Source of the DNA: Candidatus Cryptobacteroides onthequi
Lineage (GTDB): Bacteria > Bacteroidota > Bacteroidia > Bacteroidales > UBA932
Assembly (NCBI GenBank): GCA_018066125.1
Contig: JAGHSA010000007.1
Span: 27,308-91,307 of the forward strand
Direction: 5' to 3'
Length of the DNA stretch: 64,000 bases
Positions within the stretch are counted from its first letter, which is position 1. Each line of letters opens with the position of its first letter. The translations under genes and the position numbers were made by a program. Positions 35,461-44,263 of this stretch are shown here, piece by piece. The notes beneath the pieces were generated by a model. The model was not told where the DNA came from. It did not search any database and worked only from the letters and a program-made list of their open reading frames with translations.

Positions 35461-38400
35461 TTAGAATGAAAGATTTACGCCCAATACTCCGATCATAGGG
35501 ATAGGAATAGGTGATGAGTTCTGCTCCATCTCCGGGTCAAGACCCTGGAAGTTGGAAAGGAGGACGGTGTTCTGAAGGTCAACGAATACTGATGCAGAAG
35601 AAATATTGCCTGCAGAGAGAAGCTTCTCAGGGAGAGTGTATGTCACCTTGATGTTCTTAAGTCTGAGGAATGAGGTATTCTTGAGGGTGTAATCGTTGTT
35701 GCCGGAAGTATTGGTATTTGCAGTCTTGTCTGAAGCTACGCCTGTGAGGAATCCGTCAGGATTGTAGCTTGTCCATCTGTCGAAGATGTTTGTGGTGGTG
35801 TTGAGTCCCCTGCCGGTCTGGAGACCGGAGTAGCCCCAGCTGTACTTCCTCTTCTGAAGAAGACGTCCGTAACCATCAAGGTCAAGAGACCAGTTCTTCC
35901 AGCGGAAGCTGGTACCGAGACCGTATACTGCGAACGGAGCTGATGTTCCGAGGTAAACGACGTCGTCTGCATCCATCTTGCCGTCACCGTTCTGGTCGAC
36001 ATACTTGAGATTGCCGACGAAAGCTTCAGGCTGAAGTACCTTGCCGTTGGAAGTCCATGCCGTGATCTCTTCTGGAGTCTTGAAGATGCCGGCGGTCTCC
36101 CATCCGAACATTGCTCCAAGGTCGTCAGACTCGCTCTGCCATGGGTAAAGTGCCACCTCTGGGTTTCTCTCCACCCATCTTGACTTGTTGTGGCTGATAT
36201 TAAAGTAAGCATCCCATTTGAAGTCCTTATGGTCGATGATAGTACCATTGACTGAGAACTCGACACCTGAGCTTCTGGTTGAGCCGATGTTCTTGGCCTG
36301 CTTGTTCATCATATCATTGATAGGAAGTGTAGCGAAGTCGAGAAGGTCATTTGCCTGACGGGTATAGTAGTCGATGCCACCAGAGAGTCTGCCGTCGAAG
36401 AGAGTGAAGTCCAGACCTACGTTGAATGTGATGTCTGTCTCCCACTTGAGGTCCTTGTTGGCCTTCTGGAGCTGGTAGATACCGTTGGTGAGCTCGTTGT
36501 TGAAGTAGTAGAAACCACCTGAAGGAGCTGTACCGTAGGTTGTGAGGGTGTAGTAGTTGTTGGTAAGGATAGACTCGTTACCAGAAGTACCCACACCTGC
36601 ACGGAGCTTGAGGAATGACACCCAGTCTACGTTGTTCATGAACTCCTCGTTTGAGATGTTCCATGCTGCTGAAACGCCTGGGAATGAACCCCATTTGTTG
36701 TTGAGGCCGAACACTGAAGAACCGTCACGACGGAAAGTAAGTCCGAGGACATATCTGTTGTCGTATGAGTAATTCGCACGCGCAAAGAATGAGAGCTTGT
36801 TGCGATAGAACTTATGAGACTTGTAGAGAACGTCGTCTGTATCGGCAGAGAGCTGAAGCGCGTAGTTCTCGAGGGCGTCTGTAGGGATGTTGAATACTGT
36901 CATTGAGTATGAAGTACCCTCTGCTACATAGTAACCTGTACCTACAACTGCATTGATCACGTTCTTTCCGAATGCCTTGTCGAAGGTGAGGTACTCCTCA
37001 GAAGAGAGATTCTTGTTGTAGCCGTTGGAGAAACCGCCATAGTTCTCCTGAATCTGCTGAGCGAGTTTGGCAGCCTTAGGGGCGAAAGTCTCGCGGTTAT
37101 CATCTGTAGCGTCATATCCGACCTGGACATTTGCCTTGAGCCAAGGGGTGATTCTTGCCTCGAGGTTAGGAGTCACCATGAGACGCTTTGTGGTTGAGAT
37201 ATCCTTGATGAGAAGGAAGGCAGCAGGGTTGTTGCTGTTTCCGTAATCAGGGGCATTGAGGTTGCCGTCAGCGTCCTTGAGTGAAAGATATGGTGCGAAA
37301 TAGATCGCTGAGTTCATCATGTTGGACTCGTTGGCATTCTCTCTCCAGTGACCGCCGGAAGGGTTGTTGGCCTTGTTCTGGGTGTACATCGCATTGAGGT
37401 TGAGCCTGAGCCACTTGGTGAGCTGTGAGTCGATGTTGACACGGCCGCTGATACGGTTGAGGTCAGAACCCTTCATGATGGATGTATTGTCGTAGTAGTT
37501 CAAAGAAGAGTATACCTTGAACTTGTCGCTGCCACCTGAGAGGGACACATTGTGGTCGTGGATGATACCGGTGCGTACCATCTCTGAGACATGGTCGATA
37601 TTGGTTGCAGAGTTCTTGGCTATCTCCTCTGCGGTATAATTTACAGGCCATCCTGATGATGGGGCTGTAGCTGTACCGTATGGATAGTACTTGTTCTGGA
37701 AGAGCCAGGTCTCCTTGAGGGCGAGATTCTGCTGCTCCATCATGGTTTTTGAGTCAAGGGTCTCATAGTACTTGCCCATGGTCTGTACTGATATAGAGCC
37801 TGAATATGTCACGACAGGCTTACCTGACTGGCCCCTCTTGGTTGTGATAAGGATGACACCGTTGGCAGCGGCAGAACCGTAGATCGCAGCTGCAGACGCA
37901 TCCTTGAGGACATCAATGGAAGCGATATCGTTAGGGTTGAGCGTAGCGAGAGGGCTTCTGTTGGCATCATCGCGTGCTGCATAGTCGGCAAGGCGGCTAG
38001 GAGCTCCTTTGGCAGCATTGTTGCTGTTTGAGCTGATGATGATACCGTCAATGACGTAGAGAGGAGCATTCGAGCCGTTTGGAGAAAGCTCACCGCGGAT
38101 ATTTGCAGAGACTGCAGATCCCGGCTGAGCGGAAGCCACGTTCATGGTAAGACCTGCGACCTTACCCTGAAGTGAGGCATCAGCACTAACGGCATTAGGG
38201 GCCTTGATATCCTTCTCCTTGACGGAAGATATGGCACCGGTCACTGCCTCCTTGAACTGGCTGCCGTAACCGACAACCACGACGTTGTCGAGCATCTCCG
38301 AATCCTCTGTCATGATGACATCCAAGACTGTCCTGCCAGCAACAGGCATTTCAATAGAAGAATAGCCGATTGATGTGAAAAGCAGCACGGCGTTCTTCCC

Positions 38401-38622
38401 ACTGACGGTGATGCTGAACTTACCGTCGAGATCAGTCACTGCACCATTGGACGTCCCCTTTTCCTGGACACCTGCAGCGACAACCGGTTCATTCTTGGAA
38501 TCAAGCACCGTGCCCCGGACTGTAAGCTTCTGAGCAAAAACGGTGTTCGATGCAAGGATAACCATGGCAAGCGCCATTGATACAATCCTTCCAAGAGATT
38601 TGAAATTTTTGTTTTCGAACAT
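35461..38622 (-). CDS. SusC/RagA-family TonB-dependent outer-membrane transporter (PUL 2)
   Basis: This 1053-residue protein has a longer n-region before its signal peptide (cleavage near TVFAQKL), a carboxypeptidase-regulatory-like domain (TVRGTVLDSKNEPVVAAGVQ), the signature DNVVVVGYGSQ, a plug with AIYGSAAANGVILITTKRG and a barrel ending VLGVNLSF. No STN domain is present. It carries oligosaccharides across the outer membrane. It is the first gene of a five-gene operon (susC, susD, beta-helix, GH43, mutarotase), and the hybrid two-component gene lies directly upstream in the same direction with a terminator between them. Confidence 0.96.
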   Translation of the reverse strand: MFENKNFKSLGRIVSMALAMVILASNTVFAQKLTVRGTVLDSKNEPVVAAGVQEKGTSNGAVTDLDGKFSITVSGKNAVLLFTSIGYSSIEMPVAGRTVLDVIMTEDSEMLDNVVVVGYGSQFKEAVTGAISSVKEKDIKAPNAVSADASLQGKVAGLTMNVASAQPGSAVSANIRGELSPNGSNAPLYVIDGIIISSNSNNAAKGAPSRLADYAARDDANRSPLATLNPNDIASIDVLKDASAAAIYGSAAANGVILITTKRGQSGKPVVTYSGSISVQTMGKYYETLDSKTMMEQQNLALKETWLFQNKYYPYGTATAPSSGWPVNYTAEEIAKNSATNIDHVSEMVRTGIIHDHNVSLSGGSDKFKVYSSLNYYDNTSIMKGSDLNRISGRVNIDSQLTKWLRLNLNAMYTQNKANNPSGGHWRENANESNMMNSAIYFAPYLSLKDADGNLNAPDYGNSNNPAAFLLIKDISTTKRLMVTPNLEARITPWLKANVQVGYDATDDNRETFAPKAAKLAQQIQENYGGFSNGYNKNLSSEEYLTFDKAFGKNVINAVVGTGYYVAEGTSYSMTVFNIPTDALENYALQLSADTDDVLYKSHKFYRNKLSFFARANYSYDNRYVLGLTFRRDGSSVFGLNNKWGSFPGVSAAWNISNEEFMNNVDWVSFLKLRAGVGTSGNESILTNNYYTLTTYGTAPSGGFYYFNNELTNGIYQLQKANKDLKWETDITFNVGLDFTLFDGRLSGGIDYYTRQANDLLDFATLPINDMMNKQAKNIGSTRSSGVEFSVNGTIIDHKDFKWDAYFNISHNKSRWVERNPEVALYPWQSESDDLGAMFGWETAGIFKTPEEITAWTSNGKVLQPEAFVGNLKYVDQNGDGKMDADDVVYLGTSAPFAVYGLGTSFRWKNWSLDLDGYGRLLQKRKYSWGYSGLQTGRGLNTTTNIFDRWTSYNPDGFLTGVASDKTANTNTSGNNDYTLKNTSFLRLKNIKVTYTLPEKLLSAGNISSASVFVDLQNTVLLSNFQGLDPEMEQNSSPIPIPMIGVLGVNLSF

Positions 38623-38664
38623 GTGTTAATATTTTTAATTATGTAATTGGTGTTATTTTTTTGG

Positions 38665-38672
38665 CAAAAATA
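38665..38672 (-). promoter_or_regulatory. candidate -7 box for the PUL 2 susC operon
   Basis: On the minus strand TATTTTTG matches TAnnTTTG exactly and is about 43 bases before the susC ATG. No TTTG -33 element was found at the usual spacing, which suits a promoter that needs an activator such as the hybrid regulator encoded upstream. Confidence 0.45.
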
Positions 38673-38776
38673 AACGCAAGAAGGTATTGGGGCATGTAAA
38701 AATCCTGTCAATTTCTTACAAGATTCCGCCAACCGATTACAGCCGCAATTGCAGGATAACAGGAGCGTAGACATAA

Positions 38777-38810
38777 AAAATAGAGGCTGGGATATGCCAG
38801 CCTCTATTTT
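38777..38810 (-). terminator. terminator after the hybrid two-component gene
   Basis: AAAATAGAGGCTGG and CCAGCCTCTATTTT pair perfectly over 14 positions around a 6-base loop, with U-runs at the 3' arm on the minus strand. It starts 15 bases after the regulator stop codon and separates that operon from the susC operon. The A/T ends make it potentially bidirectional. Confidence 0.9.
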
Positions 38811-38824
38811 CAGTTCTTGTCATT

Positions 38825-41800
38825 CTAAGCCTTATATTCCTTCGGGGACACACCATACTGCTTCTTGAAGCAGCTGGAGAAATAACTGTGCGAACTGAAC
38901 CCCAGAGTGTCACTCACATCAGCCACGGTATATGAACCTTCACGCAGCATCTCCGCCGCACGCTTAAGTCTTCCACGCTGGAAGTATTCATTCGGAGTCA
39001 TACCGAGCAGACTCTTCATCTTACGGAAGAAGCTCGTCGAGCTCATGCACACGGCAGAGGCCATATCATCGACCTTGATCTCAGAGTTGTCGATGTTTTC
39101 CTCCATGAAAGCGTTGACCTTGGCAAGAAAAGCCCTGTCATACTCGGACATGCCTCGTGTGTCGTCTTCATCCGGGCTTTCCGCAAAGTGTCTCCTGATC
39201 CTCTCCTGATTTTCAACCATACCTTTCACTGTCGCTACAAGCAGGTCGACTGAGAACGGCTTTTCCATGTATGAGTCAGCCCCGGAATATGCTCCTGTAA
39301 GCCGCGAGCCCTCGTCGCCTTTCGCAGTCAGAAGCATAAGAGGAATATGGCAGAACCTAATGTCATTCTTGACGGTGCGGCAGAGCTCATAGCCGTCCAT
39401 CTCCGGCATCATCACGTCGCTCACAATCACGCTGACATTGGAATCGGAAAGGACGGTCATGGCCTCTACGCCGTTTCCTGCCACCTTGATGTCGAATTCA
39501 CGCTCAAACTGTCTGGAAATGAAGCGTCTCATCTCTGTATTATCCTCTACTACAAGGACAGAAGGGCGTGTATTTGTCTCTTCCGAAGGCTTTGGCTCAT
39601 GAACCTGGATTTCATCCACAGCCTCAGAGACAGGCATGACTGTCTTATGAGACATGTATATGACAGGAAGGGATACGATGAACCGGTTCACGGTAAAATC
39701 ATCATCCATCACCAGAGCCCCTCCCTGTCTCTCCGCAAGACTCTTGGCGATAGGCAGTCCGAGTCCTGTACCAGGAGCGGTCTCATTGAACCTCACGAAC
39801 GGCTCGAAGATGTGCGTCCGCTGCTCAATCGGAATCACAGGACCGTCATTTGTGACGGATATGTACATCATACTTTTGTCCTCCGAGAAATCCAAGGCGA
39901 CTTTTATCATCCTGTCGGAGTACTTCAGTGCGTTGAATATGAGATTTGATACCAGCTTCGTCGTCAGTTCCTTGTCTATGGCTGCCACAAGAGGATCGTC
40001 CGGCAGAGAGAGTGTATAGTCTTTTCCACGGGCGGCATATTCGAAACTGTCAAATATCAGCTTGACCACTCCGGCCACATTCTCCTCTGTACGGTTGACA
40101 CCGAAACCATTCGTTTCCATCTTCCTGAAGTCCAAAAGCTGACCGACAAGAGTAGACAGACGGTCTGTATTCCGGACTATACTCTCAACATCCTCATACA
40201 GCATCGAATCGGTGTCTTTGACACGACGGCGCAGGGACTGCGCCGGCCCGGAGATGAGAGCGAGAGGAGTCTTGATCTCATGAGCGACAGTCGTGAAGAA
40301 ATCAAACTTCGCGGCATACAGGTCATGTTCCATCTCAATCTCGGAACGTCTCTTCTGTTCCTTAATGCGGGAAACGGTCTTCTTCGCGATCAACGCAATA
40401 AGCAGGATTGAAGCCAGAGCATACAGACATATCATTCCCCGGCTTGCCAGAGGATGCGGGTGGATGACGATGGAAAGTTCACTCATCTCATCATCCATCA
40501 TGCCCTTGGAGTCCAATCCCCGCACCTGAAGCAGATGGTGGCCACTGCGCAGGCGTCCGAATGATATACGTCCTGCACGGGACACATGCCATGCATCACT
40601 TCCACCATCCAGCTTGTATGCAATCCTGTTCTTTTCCGGATACAGGAAGTTAGGGACGGATACAGTCACCACAAAATCGCGTTCGTAATGCTGCAGTTCC
40701 ACCCTTTTCTTCCCGACAAGGCTTACTTCCCTTACCAGATCGCCGGAATGCCTGTGACGTGATGTGACAGACATCTCCGTGATGACTGCCGGGCAGTTCC
40801 ACTTATCCTCGACCATCCTGACCGAATCGAATGCGACGAGTCCCTTGACCGTACCAGCATAGACCCTGCCCTTAGGATCCATGTACATGGAGTTGTAGTT
40901 GAACTGTGTGCAGAGAAAGCCGGAGTCGTAGATATTGTACTGCCCGGAAGTTGGATTGAAATGGACTATACCATTGTTTGAGGTCATCCACAATGACCCG
41001 TCAAGTCCCTCCGTAATCATGAACAGACTTCCCACAGGCACAGTTCCGTCATCATAGAAACGTCTGAAAGACTGGCTGTCAGGGTCAAATAGGCATAATC
41101 CGCCATATAGGGTTGCAACCCATATGCGTCCCAGACGGTCAATGCATATGTCATTGACCTGATTGGATGGAAGGCCAGAGTCATCAGTTGACGAGTATCG
41201 GCATCTTACTGATTTACCCGTGCTCTTGGACATTATGTAGAGTCCGTTGTTGGTGGCAACAAACAGGCGGTCGAGTCCGTCATCCACAATCCTGTTGACC
41301 GCAACTCTGATCTCGGGGAACGGGATGAATGAATCAGAGTCCTCGTCATACAACATGAGTCCGATATTCGACCCTGCGTACATCCTGCCGTCAGAGGCCC
41401 GCAGCAGTGATGTCACCTCACCCGTCGCGGAAGGATAATACTGACGCGTGCCGGTCCTCTTGTCCATCTTGAACAATGGAAGCTGATTATTGCTGTGTGT
41501 ACCTATCCAGAGATAGTCTCCATCTACAAGTATGCTCTGGATATTGGAAGTGCCGATCTGCATCTCGATCCTTGTAAACTTATCAGTTGCAGGATCATAG
41601 TTCTGCACCCCCCTATCCTCTGTACCTATCCAGATCGTACCATCAGGATCAGGAACGATATTTCGTATCCTCTGGCCCAGCTGCTCACTGTTTGTCTTAG
41701 GGAAATAATTCCTGATATTGGCAGGATTACCGGTAAGATAATGGACTCCGCAGAAATAGCTTCCCGCCCACAGACTCCCCTGCCGGTCGATACAGAGCGA

Positions 41801-42796
41801 ATAGATAGCGTCATCGCGCAATGAACTCAAATCCGACAGATCAGACCTCATCACGCTTAGTACTTTCAGATTCCCGTCACATATATACATGCCCTCATCC
41901 GTACCGATGAGGATTCTCCCATCGAAGCCTTCTATGATGCAATGTGCCACCGGCAATGACAGTTCGCCCTGCACGCCATCATTGAGGTCACATATCACAG
42001 CCTTGTTTCTGAACAGGAACGCGATACGGTCCTGTCCTATGCAAGCCATGTCCTTGATATTGTCATGAGCGAAGCGCTGGGTATCGGCGAAGAGGCACTG
42101 AGTCAGGGACTTGAATGAGTCATCCGTATAGAACAGGTTGTTGTCTGCCTGAAGTACATAGATGCGCCCTGATGAGTCAGATGCCAACTGACTTGGCGTT
42201 ATGAACCACTGTGGATTCGATGACGAAAGCAGTGGATACGCCCTCGGAGTCGTATCATAACCACCTTTGAAATTGGTGAAATCGATAGTAGTAATTGAAG
42301 TAACCTCTCTCGTATCCGGGTCTATCCTGAATACGCCATCGGAATCCATAGGAAACCAGACTGCCCCGTCTGGTGTTTCACAGAAAGATGATATCGGTTT
42401 GGATATCACACCTCCATTGGGGCCAATGAGGGGGACTCTTTCCATCATTCCAGACTTGGAATCGTAGATACAAAGTCCCGCGGACGTTCCGACAAACAAT
42501 AATCCGGACTGTGATTGGAACAGAGTGAGTATGTTCGAATTGAGAGGTCTCGCATCCTCATGGACCTGGATCCTCTTCATCTCCGACCCGTCATAGCGGT
42601 TCAGGCCGTCACGCGTACCGAACCACATAAACCCGTTGCTGTCCTGAAGGATGCACTGCACGGTATTGTGGGAAAGACCATGATTGCTGTCCATAACCCT
42701 CATCACGGTCATGTTGTCGGCTCCTGCCTGCATGGCGGAGGGCAAAAGCGCAATGGCGAAGAGCGCTGAGAGACATTTCTTGATCAGTCTGTTCAT
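38825..42796 (-). CDS. hybrid two-component system sensor/regulator (HTCS)
   Basis: This 1323-residue inner-membrane protein combines sensor, kinase, receiver and DNA-binding parts. A signal peptide is followed by two periplasmic propellers built of Reg_prop repeats (IQCILQDSNGFMWFGTRDGL, INDICIDRLGRIWVATLYGG) up to about residue 690, a Y_Y_Y domain (about 700-775), a membrane helix at about 782-805, a HisKA domain with AHEIKTPLALIS (phospho-His near 838), an HATPase domain (GTGLGLPIAKSL), a receiver domain (about 1077-1190, phospho-Asp in SDVMMPEMDGYE near 1128) and an AraC helix-turn-helix (about 1215-1323). HTCS proteins bind a PUL-derived oligosaccharide in the periplasm and activate the PUL; the adjacent susC operon is the likely target. 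It ends a three-gene operon. Confidence 0.97.
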   Translation of the reverse strand: MNRLIKKCLSALFAIALLPSAMQAGADNMTVMRVMDSNHGLSHNTVQCILQDSNGFMWFGTRDGLNRYDGSEMKRIQVHEDARPLNSNILTLFQSQSGLLFVGTSAGLCIYDSKSGMMERVPLIGPNGGVISKPISSFCETPDGAVWFPMDSDGVFRIDPDTREVTSITTIDFTNFKGGYDTTPRAYPLLSSSNPQWFITPSQLASDSSGRIYVLQADNNLFYTDDSFKSLTQCLFADTQRFAHDNIKDMACIGQDRIAFLFRNKAVICDLNDGVQGELSLPVAHCIIEGFDGRILIGTDEGMYICDGNLKVLSVMRSDLSDLSSLRDDAIYSLCIDRQGSLWAGSYFCGVHYLTGNPANIRNYFPKTNSEQLGQRIRNIVPDPDGTIWIGTEDRGVQNYDPATDKFTRIEMQIGTSNIQSILVDGDYLWIGTHSNNQLPLFKMDKRTGTRQYYPSATGEVTSLLRASDGRMYAGSNIGLMLYDEDSDSFIPFPEIRVAVNRIVDDGLDRLFVATNNGLYIMSKSTGKSVRCRYSSTDDSGLPSNQVNDICIDRLGRIWVATLYGGLCLFDPDSQSFRRFYDDGTVPVGSLFMITEGLDGSLWMTSNNGIVHFNPTSGQYNIYDSGFLCTQFNYNSMYMDPKGRVYAGTVKGLVAFDSVRMVEDKWNCPAVITEMSVTSRHRHSGDLVREVSLVGKKRVELQHYERDFVVTVSVPNFLYPEKNRIAYKLDGGSDAWHVSRAGRISFGRLRSGHHLLQVRGLDSKGMMDDEMSELSIVIHPHPLASRGMICLYALASILLIALIAKKTVSRIKEQKRRSEIEMEHDLYAAKFDFFTTVAHEIKTPLALISGPAQSLRRRVKDTDSMLYEDVESIVRNTDRLSTLVGQLLDFRKMETNGFGVNRTEENVAGVVKLIFDSFEYAARGKDYTLSLPDDPLVAAIDKELTTKLVSNLIFNALKYSDRMIKVALDFSEDKSMMYISVTNDGPVIPIEQRTHIFEPFVRFNETAPGTGLGLPIAKSLAERQGGALVMDDDFTVNRFIVSLPVIYMSHKTVMPVSEAVDEIQVHEPKPSEETNTRPSVLVVEDNTEMRRFISRQFEREFDIKVAGNGVEAMTVLSDSNVSVIVSDVMMPEMDGYELCRTVKNDIRFCHIPLMLLTAKGDEGSRLTGAYSGADSYMEKPFSVDLLVATVKGMVENQERIRRHFAESPDEDDTRGMSEYDRAFLAKVNAFMEENIDNSEIKVDDMASAVCMSSTSFFRKMKSLLGMTPNEYFQRGRLKRAAEMLREGSYTVADVSDTLGFSSHSYFSSCFKKQYGVSPKEYKA

Positions 42797-42798
42797 AA

Positions 42799-44262
42799 CT
42801 ATCTTGCAAGTACCTGTACTCGTTCTCCACCGACTATGGCCTTACGTGCATCCCGTGCATCGAACTCCAATCTTCCGGTCGTAAAGTCTGGGACATTATA
42901 TGAGTTGATCAGACGGTGATAGTATGTCCATGGATTCTTCTGAGGGAGCAGGAACGACTTTTCGAAGACGCCGTCGGCTCCCATGTGAGCCAGATAGAGC
43001 CTTGTATAGAGACCGTCCTCACGCCTTGAGCTCACCACCGCCCACTTGGAGTTTGTGCTCCAGTTGTGCATGCTTTCTGCACGGTCACTGTTGATGCCGC
43101 CACCGTCATATACTTCACCAGTTGCCAGATTCATCACCCAGATGTCCGATTCCTCATGGCAGAGAGGGAAAGTGCCATAGTCACATGCCGCCACCATAAG
43201 ATATTTCCCGTCATACGACGGGCGCGCTGAGATGAATGACTTGTCATATACTGACACGGCAAGGACCGTATCTGCCACAGATCCGAATGTACCTGTCTCT
43301 GGATCGAATGGAAGTGAGCATATGTTGTACCTCATCTCTTTCGCATCTCTAGGTAGCACTCCGGGCCTCGATACGCAGTAATAGAAAGTGCGGCCATCCG
43401 CAGAGAAAGATGGCTTGGTCTCAAACATTTCGCTACCGAAAGCGGCCTCTGGGCGGATTACAACATTCTTTTCCACGTCATATACCAGGACATCTGAATG
43501 CTCGTCATAGACTTCCAGCATCTTATCCGCCGAGGAATAGAATGACTGGCGGGTGGCATTGGTCGAGTATGCGACATATCTTCCTGAAGGATGCCAATAC
43601 GGATACACGAAAAAACCTTTCGTGCTGTCTGTTTTGGTATTGAGGCAGAAGTCTTCATGGTTGCGGTGCAGGAAAGTAGCGGAATGCCTGCCACGGATAT
43701 GGAAACAGAATGTCCCCGGGTCACCGCGGTTCTCGGTGTGGCAGTTGATGCACCCGGATTCGACCATGCGCGTATCGATGAGCGTGCGCTGCCGGAATGT
43801 ACTGAGTTCCCTCTCATAAAGGCCCATGTGGCCGAACGACTGATATCCAGGAGGTATCAACCTGTAGGTGAGTCCAAAATCAATTTCATCCACGCTTACG
43901 TGCATGCAGAACTGCTTGTAGGTCTTCCAACCCGATTCTGACTTCAATGCCACGGAGAAGATCAAGTCCTTCCCTGCGTTTGCATCCAGTATCCTGTGCC
44001 AGCGCCTCAAAGGGAAGTCGGCATGAGCGCCCGCACTGTGAAGCAGCCTGCGTCCGGATTCATCACTGATGGTGACATCGATCTTACTGCAATCCCTCCA
44101 TTCCGCAGGACCAAAATTCAGAGGAGCGATATTGACCGGGATGGTAACATCCGTATAGTCTGGCCATATCGGTGGCAGTTCATCCATGGCAGTCGCATCT
44201 TTGACATGCGAACACGAAGATGCAATCAGGATGGCGGACAATAATAAACTTATCTTTCTCAT
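42799..44262 (-). CDS. TolB/PD40-like propeller lipoprotein with CxxCH haem-type motif
   Basis: This 487-residue lipoprotein (Cys in IASSCSH) has an Ig-like front part (about 30-130) and a beta-propeller of PD40/WD40-like repeats (VYPYWHPSGRYVAYSTNATR, ETKPSFSADGRTFYYCVSRP, SARPSYDGKYLMVAACDYGT). A CINCH motif near residue 170 in the segment GCINCHTENRGDPGTF is the form that covalently binds c-type haem, and several further His residues follow (FHIRGRHSATFLHRNHED). A periplasmic or outer-membrane role with one haem or metal is plausible. It is 1 base behind the membrane protein gene and 2 bases before the HTCS gene, implying a shared role, perhaps in signal input. Homologous gene pairs next to HTCS genes are known to me in Bacteroidota, but their function is not. 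Confidence 0.65.
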   Translation of the reverse strand: MRKISLLLSAILIASSCSHVKDATAMDELPPIWPDYTDVTIPVNIAPLNFGPAEWRDCSKIDVTISDESGRRLLHSAGAHADFPLRRWHRILDANAGKDLIFSVALKSESGWKTYKQFCMHVSVDEIDFGLTYRLIPPGYQSFGHMGLYERELSTFRQRTLIDTRMVESGCINCHTENRGDPGTFCFHIRGRHSATFLHRNHEDFCLNTKTDSTKGFFVYPYWHPSGRYVAYSTNATRQSFYSSADKMLEVYDEHSDVLVYDVEKNVVIRPEAAFGSEMFETKPSFSADGRTFYYCVSRPGVLPRDAKEMRYNICSLPFDPETGTFGSVADTVLAVSVYDKSFISARPSYDGKYLMVAACDYGTFPLCHEESDIWVMNLATGEVYDGGGINSDRAESMHNWSTNSKWAVVSSRREDGLYTRLYLAHMGADGVFEKSFLLPQKNPWTYYHRLINSYNVPDFTTGRLEFDARDARKAIVGGERVQVLAR

Positions 44263-44263
44263 G